A program made the translations under genes and the position numbers. Below the pieces are notes generated by a model. That model was given only the letters and a program-made list of their open reading frames with translations. It was not told the origin of the DNA and searched no databases. From NCBI RefSeq assembly GCF_047314965.1, contig NZ_JBLBVK010000058.1, positions 62,001-126,000 on the forward strand: 64,000 bases of DNA, read 5' to 3'. This DNA is from JAVJUV01 sp047314965. GTDB lineage: Bacteria > Pseudomonadota > Alphaproteobacteria > Rhodobacterales > Rhodobacteraceae. This document shows, piece after piece, positions 23,534-32,438 of this stretch (position 1 is the first letter of the stretch; each line of letters begins with the position of its first letter).

Positions 23534-25210
23534 ATGACCGTCAAATCCGATATCGAAATCGCCCGTGCCGCGAAAAAGAAACCAATCCTTGAAATTGGCG
23601 AAAGGATCGGGATAGGGGCCGAGCATCTGCTGCCCTACGGCCATGACAAGGCCAAGGTCAGTCAGGACTTCATCAACGAGGTGAAAGACCGCAAGAGCGG
23701 CAAGTTGATTCTCGTGACCGCGATCAACCCGACCCCGGCCGGCGAGGGAAAGACGACGACGACGGTAGGCCTTGGCGATGGACTGAACGCCATCGGCAAG
23801 AGGGCGATGATCTGCATCCGCGAGGCTTCGCTTGGCCCGAACTTCGGGATGAAGGGCGGCGCAGCGGGCGGCGGCTATGCCCAGGTTGTGCCGATGGAGG
23901 ACATGAACCTTCACTTCACCGGCGATTTCCACGCGATCACCGCGGCGCACAACCTGCTCTCCGCCATGATCGACAACCACATCTACTGGGGAAATGAACT
24001 GCAGATCGACGAACGGCGCGTTTCGTGGCGCCGGGTGCTCGACATGAACGACCGCGCGCTCCGGGATGTTGTGACGTCTCTGGGTGGAGTGTCGAACGGC
24101 TTCCCGCGCCAGACAGGCTTCGACATCACCGTTGCGTCCGAGGTGATGGCGATCCTCTGCCTGTCGACCGATCTCAAGGACCTCGAAAAGCGCCTGGGTG
24201 ACATGATCGTGGCCTACCGCCGCGACAAGAGCCCGATCTACGCACGCGATATCAAGGCTGACGGAGCCATGACGGTTCTCCTGAAAGACGCGATGCAGCC
24301 GAACCTCGTGCAGACGCTCGAGAACAACCCGGCCTTCGTCCACGGCGGCCCATTCGCCAACATCGCACATGGCTGCAACTCTGTGATCGCGACGACAACG
24401 GCCCTCAAACTGGCCGACTACGTGGTGACCGAGGCAGGCTTCGGCGCGGATCTCGGTGCCGAGAAGTTCATGAACATCAAGTGCCGCAAGGCCGGCCTCG
24501 CGCCCGACTGCGTCGTGCTGGTGGCCACTGTGCGCGCCATGAAGATGAACGGCGGCGTGGCCAAGGCGGATCTGGGGGCCGAGAACGTCGCCGCAGTCAA
24601 GGAAGGCTGCGCCAACCTCGGACGGCACATCGCGAACCTCAAGCAGTTCGGCGTGCCGGTAGTGGTCGCGATCAACCACTTCATCAAGGACACCGATGCC
24701 GAGATCGCTGCGGTGCAGGAATACGTGAAAAAGCAGGGGTCCGAAGCGATCGTCTCGAAGCACTGGGCCGACGGTTCGCAAGGGTCGAAGGAACTGGCGA
24801 CCCGCGTGGCCGAGATCGCGGACTCAGGCCGCTCGCAGTTCTCGCCGCTCTATCCGGACGAGATGCCGCTTTTCAAGAAGATCGACCGCATCGCGAAAGC
24901 GATCTATCACGCAGACGAAGTGATCGCCGACAAGAAGATCCGCGATCAGCTGAAGGAGTGGGAGGCGCAGGGTTACGGCAATCTGCCGGTCTGTATGGCG
25001 AAAACCCAGTACAGTTTCTCGACCGACCCGAACCTCCGCGGCGCGCCGACCGGTCATTCGGTGCCGATCCGCGAAGTGCGGCTTTCGGCGGGGGCAGGGT
25101 TCGTCGTGGTCATCTGCGGAGAGATCATGACGATGCCGGGTCTTCCTCGGGTGCCTGCGGCCGAGAATATCAGGCTAAACGAAGCCGGCGAGATCGAAGG
25201 GCTGTTTTGA
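23534..25210 (+). CDS. fhs: Fhs, formate-tetrahydrofolate ligase
   Basis: 558 residues, full family length. The ATP-binding loop is PTPAGEGKTTTTVGLGDGLN near residue 65, and the family signatures EASLGPNFGMKGGAAGGGYA and FTGDFHAITAAHNLLSAMID are present. It makes 10-formyl-THF from formate, ATP and THF in the cytoplasm. With FolD downstream it interconverts formate and methylene-THF, for serine and purine synthesis or for running the C1 oxidation route. The 124-bp upstream gap includes a small GGCGG-CATA-CCGCC hairpin near 23500-23515. Confidence 0.97.
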   Translation: MTVKSDIEIARAAKKKPILEIGERIGIGAEHLLPYGHDKAKVSQDFINEVKDRKSGKLILVTAINPTPAGEGKTTTTVGLGDGLNAIGKRAMICIREASLGPNFGMKGGAAGGGYAQVVPMEDMNLHFTGDFHAITAAHNLLSAMIDNHIYWGNELQIDERRVSWRRVLDMNDRALRDVVTSLGGVSNGFPRQTGFDITVASEVMAILCLSTDLKDLEKRLGDMIVAYRRDKSPIYARDIKADGAMTVLLKDAMQPNLVQTLENNPAFVHGGPFANIAHGCNSVIATTTALKLADYVVTEAGFGADLGAEKFMNIKCRKAGLAPDCVVLVATVRAMKMNGGVAKADLGAENVAAVKEGCANLGRHIANLKQFGVPVVVAINHFIKDTDAEIAAVQEYVKKQGSEAIVSKHWADGSQGSKELATRVAEIADSGRSQFSPLYPDEMPLFKKIDRIAKAIYHADEVIADKKIRDQLKEWEAQGYGNLPVCMAKTQYSFSTDPNLRGAPTGHSVPIREVRLSAGAGFVVVICGEIMTMPGLPRVPAAENIRLNEAGEIEGLF

Positions 25211-25284
25211 CAATCGCAGCCTGGTCTTGCCCATCCGGGGCAGAGTGGACTAGGCGTGGCTGAGTGCGAGGAAGAGGTAAAGGC

Positions 25285-26178
25285 ATGACCGCAACCATCA
25301 TCGACGGCAAGGCTTTCGCGGCGACTGTTCGCGAGAAGGTGGCGACTCACGTCGCGCGCCTGAAGGACGAACACGGTATCACCCCGGGCCTCGCCGTGGT
25401 GTTGGTGGGCGAGGACCCGGCCAGTCAGGTCTATGTGCGTTCGAAGGGCAAACAGACTGTCGAAGCGGGCATGAAATCGGTCGAGCACAAGCTGCCGGCC
25501 GATACCTCCGAAGCCCATCTTCTCGCGCTGATAGACGAGCTGAACAACGATTCCTCGATTCACGGCATCCTTGTCCAGCTTCCATTGCCGAAACACCTGA
25601 ACGAAGACCTCGTGATCAACGCGATCAATCCGGCAAAGGATGTCGATGGATTCCACATCTCTAACGTGGGTCTGCTCGGTACCGGCCAGAAAAGCATGGT
25701 GCCCTGCACGCCGCTCGGCTGCCTGATGATGCTGCGCGATCATCATGGCTCCTTGTCCGGTCTGGATGCTGTGGTGATTGGCCGGTCGAACATCGTGGGC
25801 AAGCCGATGGCGCAGCTTCTTCTCGGTGACAGCTGCACGGTCACCATCGCGCACAGCCGTACGAAAGACCTGCCCGACGTGGTGCGCCGGGCCGATATCG
25901 TGGTGGCGGCCGTTGGCCGTCCCCAGATGGTGCCGGGCGACTGGATCAAGCCGGGTGCCACCGTGATCGACGTGGGCATCAACCGGATCGACGCAGGCGC
26001 GGGCAAGACCCGTCTCGTCGGCGACGTGGAGTTCGACAGTGCCTCCCGTGTTGCCGGCGCGATTACCCCCGTTCCGGGCGGCGTTGGTCCAATGACAATT
26101 GCCTGTCTTCTGGCAAACACCGTGACGGCGTGTTGCCGGATGCATGGTCTGGCCGAGCCCGAGGGCCTCACTGCCTGA
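25285..26178 (+). CDS. folD: FolD, methylene-THF dehydrogenase/cyclohydrolase
   Basis: 297 residues. Signatures are VGEDPASQVYVRSKGKQT (catalytic region with Tyr and Lys), PLPKHLNEDLVINAINPAKD, and PGGVGPMTIACLLANTV near the C-terminus. The Rossmann NADP site includes GRSNIVGKPMAQLL. It converts methylene-THF to formyl-THF through methenyl-THF. It follows fhs by 74 nt in the same direction. ATG 25285 has AGAGGTAAAGG upstream. Confidence 0.97.
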   Translation: MTATIIDGKAFAATVREKVATHVARLKDEHGITPGLAVVLVGEDPASQVYVRSKGKQTVEAGMKSVEHKLPADTSEAHLLALIDELNNDSSIHGILVQLPLPKHLNEDLVINAINPAKDVDGFHISNVGLLGTGQKSMVPCTPLGCLMMLRDHHGSLSGLDAVVIGRSNIVGKPMAQLLLGDSCTVTIAHSRTKDLPDVVRRADIVVAAVGRPQMVPGDWIKPGATVIDVGINRIDAGAGKTRLVGDVEFDSASRVAGAITPVPGGVGPMTIACLLANTVTACCRMHGLAEPEGLTA

Positions 26179-26280
26179 GCATTGTTGCAACGGGTCGGCG
26201 TTTTCTTTTTCCGGGCAACGCCATATTTGCGCCCTTTCAAGCTATTATGCTGCTTCGAGTTCAAAGAGGACCTGAGCATC

Positions 26281-26541
26281 ATGTTGAACGTGATCATCGT
26301 CGTTCTGACGATTGGCTACATTCTGGTTGCCTATGTCGGGCCTGTGGTCGCCCTCGGCCTGTCCGGCTTCTGGGCCTATCAGTCGTATCAGGCTGACGGC
26401 GGCATCGGTGGGGCCATCGCGACATTCATCATCAGCGCAATCGTCCTGCTGATCGCCCTGATGCTGGCCAAGCGGATAATGAAATGGCTGATGAACAAGG
26501 TTGATCTGGGAGACGACACCGAGGCCGTCTCTGGCGAGTGA
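26281..26541 (+). CDS. Small membrane protein, two helices
   Basis: 86 residues. Hydrophobic helices span about 3-27 (starting LNVIIVVLTIGYILVAYVGP) and 43-66 (IATFIISAIVLLIALMLAKR). It ends in an acidic tail (VDLGDDTEAVSGE). It follows folD by 102 nt and is convergent with the thioesterase gene 37 nt away. I recognise no family. Codon use matches the neighbours, so it is likely real, with an unknown role in the inner membrane. Confidence 0.65.
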   Translation: MLNVIIVVLTIGYILVAYVGPVVALGLSGFWAYQSYQADGGIGGAIATFIISAIVLLIALMLAKRIMKWLMNKVDLGDDTEAVSGE

Positions 26542-26578
26542 ACGACCTTCCGACAAGGCGCCCCTCGTCGAATTGCCA

Positions 26579-27013
26579 TCACTGGGGTGATTGAGTCACC
26601 GGGATCATCGTGCCCTGCAAGATCGCGACCTGTTTGCGTACGCCGTCTGTCTCTGCGAACACATCTGCCTGGACGACGGTGATGCGCGCTCCGGGCTTGA
26701 TGACGCGGCCCTCCGCGATCAGCCGGTCGCCGACAGCGGGGCGCAGCAGGTTGATCTTCATCTCGACCGTCATGATCTCGTCGTCCGGCTCGAACAATGT
26801 CAGGGCGGCATAACCGGCCGCGCTGTCGCCGATGGCAAAGGTCAGTGCGGCATGACCCGCATCCTGCTGCTGGCGGCTCCCGGGCAGGATTGGCGCAGCG
26901 ATCCGGGCGGTTCCCTTGCCCAGGTCAAGCAACTCTGCGCCCAGCGTCGTCATCATCGTCTGCCGTGCGAAAGACGCGCGGACCTTTGCATCGATTTCGG
27001 GTGTCAGCATCAT
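26579..27013 (-). CDS. PaaI-family hotdog thioesterase
   Basis: 144 residues with the hotdog core: QQDAGHAALTFAIGDSAAGY (catalytic Asp/Ser region), VEMKINLLRPAVGDRLIAEG and an antiparallel sheet to the end. Such proteins hydrolyse aryl- or acyl-CoA thioesters in the cytoplasm. Its ATG overlaps the pdeM stop as ATGA, so it is the second gene of a two-gene unit. The substrate is unknown. Confidence 0.85.
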   Translation of the reverse strand: MMLTPEIDAKVRASFARQTMMTTLGAELLDLGKGTARIAAPILPGSRQQQDAGHAALTFAIGDSAAGYAALTLFEPDDEIMTVEMKINLLRPAVGDRLIAEGRVIKPGARITVVQADVFAETDGVRKQVAILQGTMIPVTQSPQ

Positions 27014-27669
27014 GCGGCCCTCGGAACGGGTACGGCCAGGATGGATCGGCCGGTCAGGTAGGCAATCGCCTTTTCGTCAAAAAGCGCGCGCAGAACCGGT
27101 GTAGTCCAGTCCAGACCGCCGGTATAGCAGCCATATGCGGGCAGGATCATCCTCCGCTGGTCGACCATGAAACATGGCCGCCGCGCGGCGCGCAGGCGCG
27201 CCTTCGGGTGATAATGCCCCGAAATCTCGCCCGGCTCCGCGCCTTCCGCCGCAACGTGCCGGAAGGTGATCGGCCCGATCTTCGCTTCCGAAAGATGGCT
27301 GCCTCCGATGTCCAGTGGCCCCGGATCGTGATTGCCTTCGATCCAGACCCAGCGCCGCCCGGCCTGCAGGCGCCGGATCCAGTCGCGATGCGTGTCATCC
27401 AGCGCTTCTCCGGCGGCCAGATCGTCGAAGCTGTCGCCAAGGCAGATCACCGTCCTTGCCCTGGTCGAGCCGATATCGCGTTCCAGCCGGTCAAGGGTCT
27501 CGGCCGTCTCGTAAGGCGGCAAGAGCGCCCCGCCACGCCGCGCAATCCGTTCCGATTTTCCCAGGTGCAGATCCGAGACCACCAGCAGATTCTCCGAAGC
27601 CCAGTGAAGAGCGCCGGAACCCCGCGCGGTCAGCCGTTCGCCGGCAAAGGTCAGGTCCACGAAGTTCAT
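27010..27669 (-). CDS. pdeM: PdeM, metallophosphatase of the ligase-associated DNA repair set
   Basis: 219 residues of the calcineurin-like family. Metal ligands are seen in VVSDLHLGKSERIARRG, VICLGDSFDDL, IEGNHDPGP and ISGHYHPKA. The DLHLGK..RRGGALLPPYET signature is that of PdeM (ligase-associated DNA damage response endonuclease). In most bacteria it sits beside a DEAD/Lhr-like helicase and an LigB- or LigC-type ligase; here it is paired with a thioesterase and none of those genes is within the window. Confidence 0.82.
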   Translation of the reverse strand: MNFVDLTFAGERLTARGSGALHWASENLLVVSDLHLGKSERIARRGGALLPPYETAETLDRLERDIGSTRARTVICLGDSFDDLAAGEALDDTHRDWIRRLQAGRRWVWIEGNHDPGPLDIGGSHLSEAKIGPITFRHVAAEGAEPGEISGHYHPKARLRAARRPCFMVDQRRMILPAYGCYTGGLDWTTPVLRALFDEKAIAYLTGRSILAVPVPRAA

Positions 27670-27743
27670 GCTTCGTTCCTACGCCGTCACCGCATGATTT
27701 GGCAAGGCTTGACCTTCGCCTCGGCTCTTGTCACTTCCCCGCC

Positions 27744-28451
27744 ATGGAACGGAAATCCCCATCGGGCGCCCCCTGGCGCAACTTCTACGGACGTGTTCGC
27801 GGCAAGGGACTGCGCGACAGCCAGAAATCCTATCTGAAGGACCTCGAGGAGATCGGTCTCGAACGGGTCGACTGGGAAGACAATCCCGACCGCGCGATGC
27901 TGGACCTCGCGGCGATCTTCGGCAACCGTCCGGTCTGGCTGGAAGTCGGCTTTGGCGGCGGAGAACACATGGTGCATCAGGCCGTTGCCAATCCCGGCGT
28001 CGGGATTATCGGGGCCGAGCCTTATATCAACGGCGTGGCCATGCTCCTGGGCAAGATCCGCAGGGCCGGAGCGTTGAACATCCGCGTGCATCCGGGCGAT
28101 GCGCGCGACCTGATGGATGTGCTGCCCGATGGTTCGATCGAGAAGGCTTTTCTCCTTTACCCGGATCCCTGGCCGAAGAAGAAACACCACCGGCGCCGCT
28201 TCGTGACACCCGAACATCTGCAGCCATTGCACAGGGTGCTTGCGCCCGGAGCCGAATTCCGGATCGCGACGGATATTCCCGACTATGTGCGCCAGGCGCT
28301 GGAAGAAGTGCCCAAGGCCGGGTTCGAATGGCTGGCCGAGCGTGCCGAGGACTGGCGCACACCCTGGTCCGACTGGATCAGCACGCGCTATGAGCAGAAG
28401 GCGCTGCGCGAAGGTCGCGTGCCGCACTATCTGACCTTCCGCCGGGTGTGA
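27744..28451 (+). CDS. trmB: TrmB, tRNA (guanine-N7)-methyltransferase
   Basis: 235 residues. Motif I is WLEVGFGGGEHMVHQAVANP, the acidic IGAEPYINGVAMLL follows, and the tRNA-binding/catalytic LYPDPWPKKKHHRRRF is diagnostic. It methylates G46 in the tRNA variable loop using SAM. It is divergent from pdeM with 74 bp between starts; ATG 27744 gives the family N-terminus. aroA follows 65 nt later in the same direction. Confidence 0.95.
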   Translation: MERKSPSGAPWRNFYGRVRGKGLRDSQKSYLKDLEEIGLERVDWEDNPDRAMLDLAAIFGNRPVWLEVGFGGGEHMVHQAVANPGVGIIGAEPYINGVAMLLGKIRRAGALNIRVHPGDARDLMDVLPDGSIEKAFLLYPDPWPKKKHHRRRFVTPEHLQPLHRVLAPGAEFRIATDIPDYVRQALEEVPKAGFEWLAERAEDWRTPWSDWISTRYEQKALREGRVPHYLTFRRV

Positions 28452-28516
28452 CGCTTGGGACATGGACGATGTCCGATGTCTGCGCTAACAGAACGGCGAC
28501 ACGAGGGAGAACAACA

Positions 28517-29869
28517 ATGTCCGGGCATGGCGAACCGCAACCGATGATCTCGCGCAAGGCCGCGGCCCTGAACGGCGTGGCCGAGGTGCCGGGTGACAAG
28601 TCGATTTCGCACCGTTCCCTGATCCTCGGCGCCTTGTCCGTTGGTGAAACTCGGGTGCGCGGCCTTCTCGAAGGCGAGGACGTCCTTGCAACGGCAGCCG
28701 CGATGCGCGCCTTCGGGGCCGAGGTGACGCGTGACGAGTCCGGCGAGTGGCACGTCCACGGCGTCGGCGTCGGCGGCTTCGCCGAACCGGACAATGTGAT
28801 CGACTGCGGCAATGCCGGAACCGGCGTGCGCCTGATCATGGGCACGATGGCGACAACGCCGATCACCGCGACCTTCACCGGCGACGCCTCGCTCCGGTCG
28901 CGGCCGATGGGCCGCGTGACCGAGCCAATGGCGTTCTTCGGCGCGCGCGCCTACGGGCGCTCGGGTGGCCGACTGCCGATGACCGTCGTGGGCGCCGCAG
29001 ATCCCGTCCCGGTCCGCTACACGCTGCCGATGCCGTCGGCGCAGGTGAAATCCGCCGTACTGCTGGCCGGGCTGAACGCGCCGGGCGAGACCGTCGTGAT
29101 CGAAGGCGAGGCGACGCGGGACCATACCGAGCGGATGCTTCGGGGCTTCGGAGCGGTCGTCTCCGTCGAAGAAACAGGACAGGGCAGGGCGATCACGCTC
29201 AAGGGCCAGCCCGAGTTGAAGCCTCAGTCAATCGACGTGCCCCGCGACCCGTCCTCGGCTGCCTTCCCGGTTTGCGCCGCTCTGATTGTCGAGGGCTCGG
29301 ACGTACTGGTGCCGACCATCGGATTGAACCCGACCCGCGCCGGGCTGTTCGAGACGCTCCGCGAGATGGGCGCCGACCTGACCTATGAGAACGAACGCGA
29401 GGAAGGTGGCGAGCCCGTGGCGGATCTGCGGGCCCGGTTCTCGCCGGACATGAAGGGTATCGAGGTGCCGCCGGATCGTGCCGCCAGCATGATCGACGAA
29501 TACCCGATCCTGTCGGTGGTCGCGTCCTTTGCCGAAGGCAAGACGACGATGCGTGGTGTCAAGGAACTGCGCGTCAAGGAAAGCGACCGGATCGACGCGA
29601 TGGCCAAGGGCCTGCGCGCCAATGGCGTGACCGTGGACGAAGGCGAGGACTGGTGGGAAGTCACCGGCCTTGGCGCGGGCGGCGTGCCGGGCGGTGGCAT
29701 GGCCGAGGCGCGACTGGATCACCGGATCGCAATGTCGTTCCTGGTGCTGGGCATGGCCGCGCGCCAGGCCGTGACGATCGACGACGCCGCTCCTGTCGCA
29801 ACATCCTTTCCTATCTTCCACGACCTGATGACAAGGCTCGGCGCTCGGTTCGAGCGGACCGGGCGGTGA
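28517..29869 (+). CDS. aroA: AroA, EPSP synthase (class II-like)
   Basis: 450 residues; it makes 5-enolpyruvylshikimate-3-phosphate in the shikimate pathway. Signatures: VPGDKSISHRSLILGALSVG (phosphate/PEP binding), DCGNAGTGVRLIMG, SLRSRPMGRV, and LRVKESDRIDAMAKGL near the end. The RPMGRV and GNAGTG forms resemble class II enzymes rather than the E. coli type. The residue corresponding to Ala in the GNAATG of the class II enzyme CP4 is Gly here. The ATG at 28517 is preceded by GAGGGAGA. Its TGA overlaps the next gene's GTG. Confidence 0.96.
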   Translation: MSGHGEPQPMISRKAAALNGVAEVPGDKSISHRSLILGALSVGETRVRGLLEGEDVLATAAAMRAFGAEVTRDESGEWHVHGVGVGGFAEPDNVIDCGNAGTGVRLIMGTMATTPITATFTGDASLRSRPMGRVTEPMAFFGARAYGRSGGRLPMTVVGAADPVPVRYTLPMPSAQVKSAVLLAGLNAPGETVVIEGEATRDHTERMLRGFGAVVSVEETGQGRAITLKGQPELKPQSIDVPRDPSSAAFPVCAALIVEGSDVLVPTIGLNPTRAGLFETLREMGADLTYENEREEGGEPVADLRARFSPDMKGIEVPPDRAASMIDEYPILSVVASFAEGKTTMRGVKELRVKESDRIDAMAKGLRANGVTVDEGEDWWEVTGLGAGGVPGGGMAEARLDHRIAMSFLVLGMAARQAVTIDDAAPVATSFPIFHDLMTRLGARFERTGR

Positions 29870-30261
29870 ATGGCTCCTGCCTCTGCGGCGCCGTCACCTA
29901 CCATGTGACCGGCCCGCTTCGGCCCGTGATCGCCTGCCATTGCACCCAGTGCCGCAAGACCAGCGGACATCACGTGGCGGCGACCTCGGCACCAAGGGAG
30001 ACCATCGAGATCGCCGGAGAGGTGCGGTGGTATCAGTCCTCCACGACCGCGCGGCGCGGGTTCTGTCCGGTCTGCGGCTCGAACCTCTTCTGGGACGGAC
30101 CCGGCGCGAACCTCGCGATCATGGCGGGCACACTGGACAGTCCGACCGGATTGACGCTCAAGGCGCACATCTTCTGCGCCGACAAGGGTGATTACTACGA
30201 GATCGCCGATGGCCTGCCGCAGGCGGAAGCCGGCGATCCCGAATTCACCACTCAGGTATAG
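29866..30261 (+). CDS. GFA-family zinc protein (glutathione-dependent formaldehyde-activating fold)
   Basis: 131 residues with the GFA zinc pattern: GSCLCGAVTYHV, ACHCTQCRKTSG, and GFCPVCGSNLFW. The GTG start overlaps the aroA stop (GTGA), so it is translated from the aroA message. GFA-fold proteins bind two zincs; a few bind glutathione, and many have unassigned functions. A role in formaldehyde detoxification would suit a C1-using bacterium but is only an inference. Its 3' end overlaps the convergent acyl-CoA ligase by 10 nt. Confidence 0.85.
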   Translation: MNGSCLCGAVTYHVTGPLRPVIACHCTQCRKTSGHHVAATSAPRETIEIAGEVRWYQSSTTARRGFCPVCGSNLFWDGPGANLAIMAGTLDSPTGLTLKAHIFCADKGDYYEIADGLPQAEAGDPEFTTQV

Positions 30262-31799
30262 GCGTCCCGTAGCTGGCGACGCAGGATCTTACCCGATGCC
30301 GTTTTCGGGATCGCGTCGATGAAAGTCACCTCGGCTGGTATCTTGTAGCTGACCAGACGGCCCTCCAAAGCGCCGCGGATGGTGTCGGCAGTGCATTCCG
30401 CGCCCTCTCGACGGACTACGAAAGCGACGGGCAATTCGCCGGCCTCGTCATCGCGTTTGCCAAGAACGGCGCAGTCGGCGACCTCTGACAACTCCAGAAG
30501 CGCGGCCTCGACCTCGGCCGGGGCCACCTGGAAGCCCTTGTACTTGATCAGTTCCTTCAGGCGGTCCTTGATCCACAGCTCACCGTCATCGTCGATCAGG
30601 CCCAGGTCGCCGGTGCGCAGCCAGCCGTCCTGCACGATGGTTTCGGCGGTCGCTTCGGGCTTGTTCAGATAGCCCTTCATCACCTGCGGCCCCTTGATCC
30701 AGAGTTCGCCCTCGACATTCGCTCCGCAATCCTTCCCTGTTTCGGGATCGACGATCCGGCACTGCGTATTGGGCACGGCGACGCCCACGGCACCGGGCTT
30801 GGCGTTCTCTGCCGGCGCGATATGGCTGATGGGCGACAACTCTGTCATGCCATAAGCCTGCACGCCCTTGGCCCCGATCCGCGCCTTGATCGCGTTCATC
30901 AGCGTCTCGTCTGCCGGGGCTGCGGCGGAAAACACCTCGCGCACCGCGGACAGATCGTATTGATCGACCATCGGGTGCTTGGCCAGAGCGATGACGACGG
31001 GCGGCACGGCCCAGATGCGCGGGGTCTTGTACTCCTGCACGAGCTTGAGGAATTGCTCGAGGTCGAAGCGCGGCATGGTGACGCCGCCCGCGCCGCGCGC
31101 GAGGTAGACGTTCATCAGCACGGTCTGGCCGTAGATATGGAAGAAGGGCAGGAAGGCCACCGTCCATTCGCCGGGCTGGATATCGATGGCGCCCAGCGAC
31201 TGGTCGACATTCGTGACGAGGTTGCGATGGGTCAGCATGACGCCCTTGGGCAGGCCCGTCGTCCCCGAGGAATAGGGCAGCACCACGACGTGCTCATCCA
31301 GGTCGACAGGCTCCTGCGCTTCGCGTGGCGCGCCCAGAAACGCCTCGAGAGAGGTTGCCCCGTCGGCCTCGCCCAGCACAACAATCTCGCGGACACCGCT
31401 GTCCTTTGCCGCCTCACGGGCCGTCTCGATGAAGGCCGGATGGGTGACAAGCAGCGTCGCCCCGCTGTCATTCAGCTGATAATTCAGTTCCCGTGCCGTA
31501 TAGGTCGGGTTGGCCGTGGAAATCGTGCCCCCGGCATAGGCAACCCCATGGAACACAACGGGATAATCTATGTGATTGGTGGACATGATCGCCACCGTTT
31601 CACCCTCGAACCCGTGCTCGCCAAGCCCGCCCGCGAAGCGCTTGATCCGGTCCTTCAATTGCGCGCCGGTCAAGGTCTTGCCCGTGGGCCCATCGACCAG
31701 AACAGGCAGGTCCGCGCGCGAGTCAAGCCCTTCGAAGATCCGTTCGGTAATGGTGATGTCGCGCGAAGCGACGGGCGGGTAGCGGCTTTCGAAGATCAT
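30252..31799 (-). CDS. AMP-dependent acyl/aryl-CoA ligase (ANL superfamily)
   Basis: 515 residues with the ANL motifs: P-loop VVLPYSSGTTGLPKGVMLTH, GYLNKPEATAETI, adenylation hinge GWLRTGDLGLIDDDGELWIK, and the C-terminal PKTASGKILRRQL with the catalytic Lys. Overall it resembles 4-coumarate/long-chain acyl-CoA ligases, activating a carboxylic acid with ATP and CoA. ATG 31799 has GGGAGGA seven nt upstream; that ribosome site lies in a CTCCCG/CGGGAG inverted repeat (31807-31824) that could mask it. Substrate is not predictable. Confidence 0.9.
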   Translation of the reverse strand: MIFESRYPPVASRDITITERIFEGLDSRADLPVLVDGPTGKTLTGAQLKDRIKRFAGGLGEHGFEGETVAIMSTNHIDYPVVFHGVAYAGGTISTANPTYTARELNYQLNDSGATLLVTHPAFIETAREAAKDSGVREIVVLGEADGATSLEAFLGAPREAQEPVDLDEHVVVLPYSSGTTGLPKGVMLTHRNLVTNVDQSLGAIDIQPGEWTVAFLPFFHIYGQTVLMNVYLARGAGGVTMPRFDLEQFLKLVQEYKTPRIWAVPPVVIALAKHPMVDQYDLSAVREVFSAAAPADETLMNAIKARIGAKGVQAYGMTELSPISHIAPAENAKPGAVGVAVPNTQCRIVDPETGKDCGANVEGELWIKGPQVMKGYLNKPEATAETIVQDGWLRTGDLGLIDDDGELWIKDRLKELIKYKGFQVAPAEVEAALLELSEVADCAVLGKRDDEAGELPVAFVVRREGAECTADTIRGALEGRLVSYKIPAEVTFIDAIPKTASGKILRRQLRDAYT

Positions 31800-31976
31800 G
31801 AATGTCCTCCCGATTTTCCGGGAGAATGGGCGATTTTTTGTCATTCGTCCATGGCTGGTTGGGCGCGACTTTCCCCTGTCCAGGGCCTCCGAAATGTCCG
31901 GGCTGACCGGACCTCCGCTTCCGGTCGAATTTGCCTGTGCGAAGGGAGCGGGTCAGCCCCGCTCCCTGAAAAAATC

Positions 31977-32309
31977 TCAGGCGCCCACGGGCCTGTAAGC
32001 TCCGGTGGCCTGCCCGGCCTTCTTCATTGCGGCCATCGCCTCCTTCGAGGTCATCAGCTTCACGGTCGCCCCGCCGGCCATCGCGCCGGAGGCGCCGACG
32101 ATAAGAGCGCCCGCCGCCATTGTCTCGTCATCCGGCGCTTCGATCAGCGCGATCACATCCTCTTCGCCGAAACAGAAGAACAGGTGGTGCAGCTTGCCGC
32201 CAAGCGCTTCGATCATCTTTCCCGCGGCGGCTTCCCGGTCCTCCGGATGGGCGACAAGAGACTTGATCGAATCCGTCGTGTAGCGACCTTTGAACAGGTA
32301 GAATGGCAT
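31977..32309 (-). CDS. GYD-domain protein
   Basis: 110 residues of the GYD family (Pfam PF08734), marked by FKGRYTTDSIKSLVAHPEDR and FFCFGEEDVIALIEAPDDET. Function is unknown; the alpha/beta ferredoxin-like fold is shared with dimeric regulatory and stress proteins. It lies between ileS and the acyl-CoA ligase on the same strand with gaps of 129 and 177 nt, so it may be expressed alone. Confidence 0.85.
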   Translation of the reverse strand: MPFYLFKGRYTTDSIKSLVAHPEDREAAAGKMIEALGGKLHHLFFCFGEEDVIALIEAPDDETMAAGALIVGASGAMAGGATVKLMTSKEAMAAMKKAGQATGAYRPVGA

Positions 32310-32438
32310 GGGTTTTCCTCCCCAGTGGAACCGGGTCGGATGGGCGCGTCATGCGCGGCCGAATTCGAATTTTGCTGGCCCTCACCATCCCCCGGGCAGG
32401 TCCGATCCTAGCACGGATCGGACCCGAGCGGTGGGAAA

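Noticed and set aside
23288..24781. 497-codon minus-strand frame across the fhs 5' half
   Set aside because: Antisense to fhs and to the MOSC gene end; no domain, shadow frame.
31807..31838. Hairpin CTCCCG/CGGGAG with a later T-run as a terminator
   Set aside because: The T-run starts about 9 nt after the stem and no plus-strand gene ends nearby; it is more likely an incidental repeat near the acyl-CoA ligase ribosome site.
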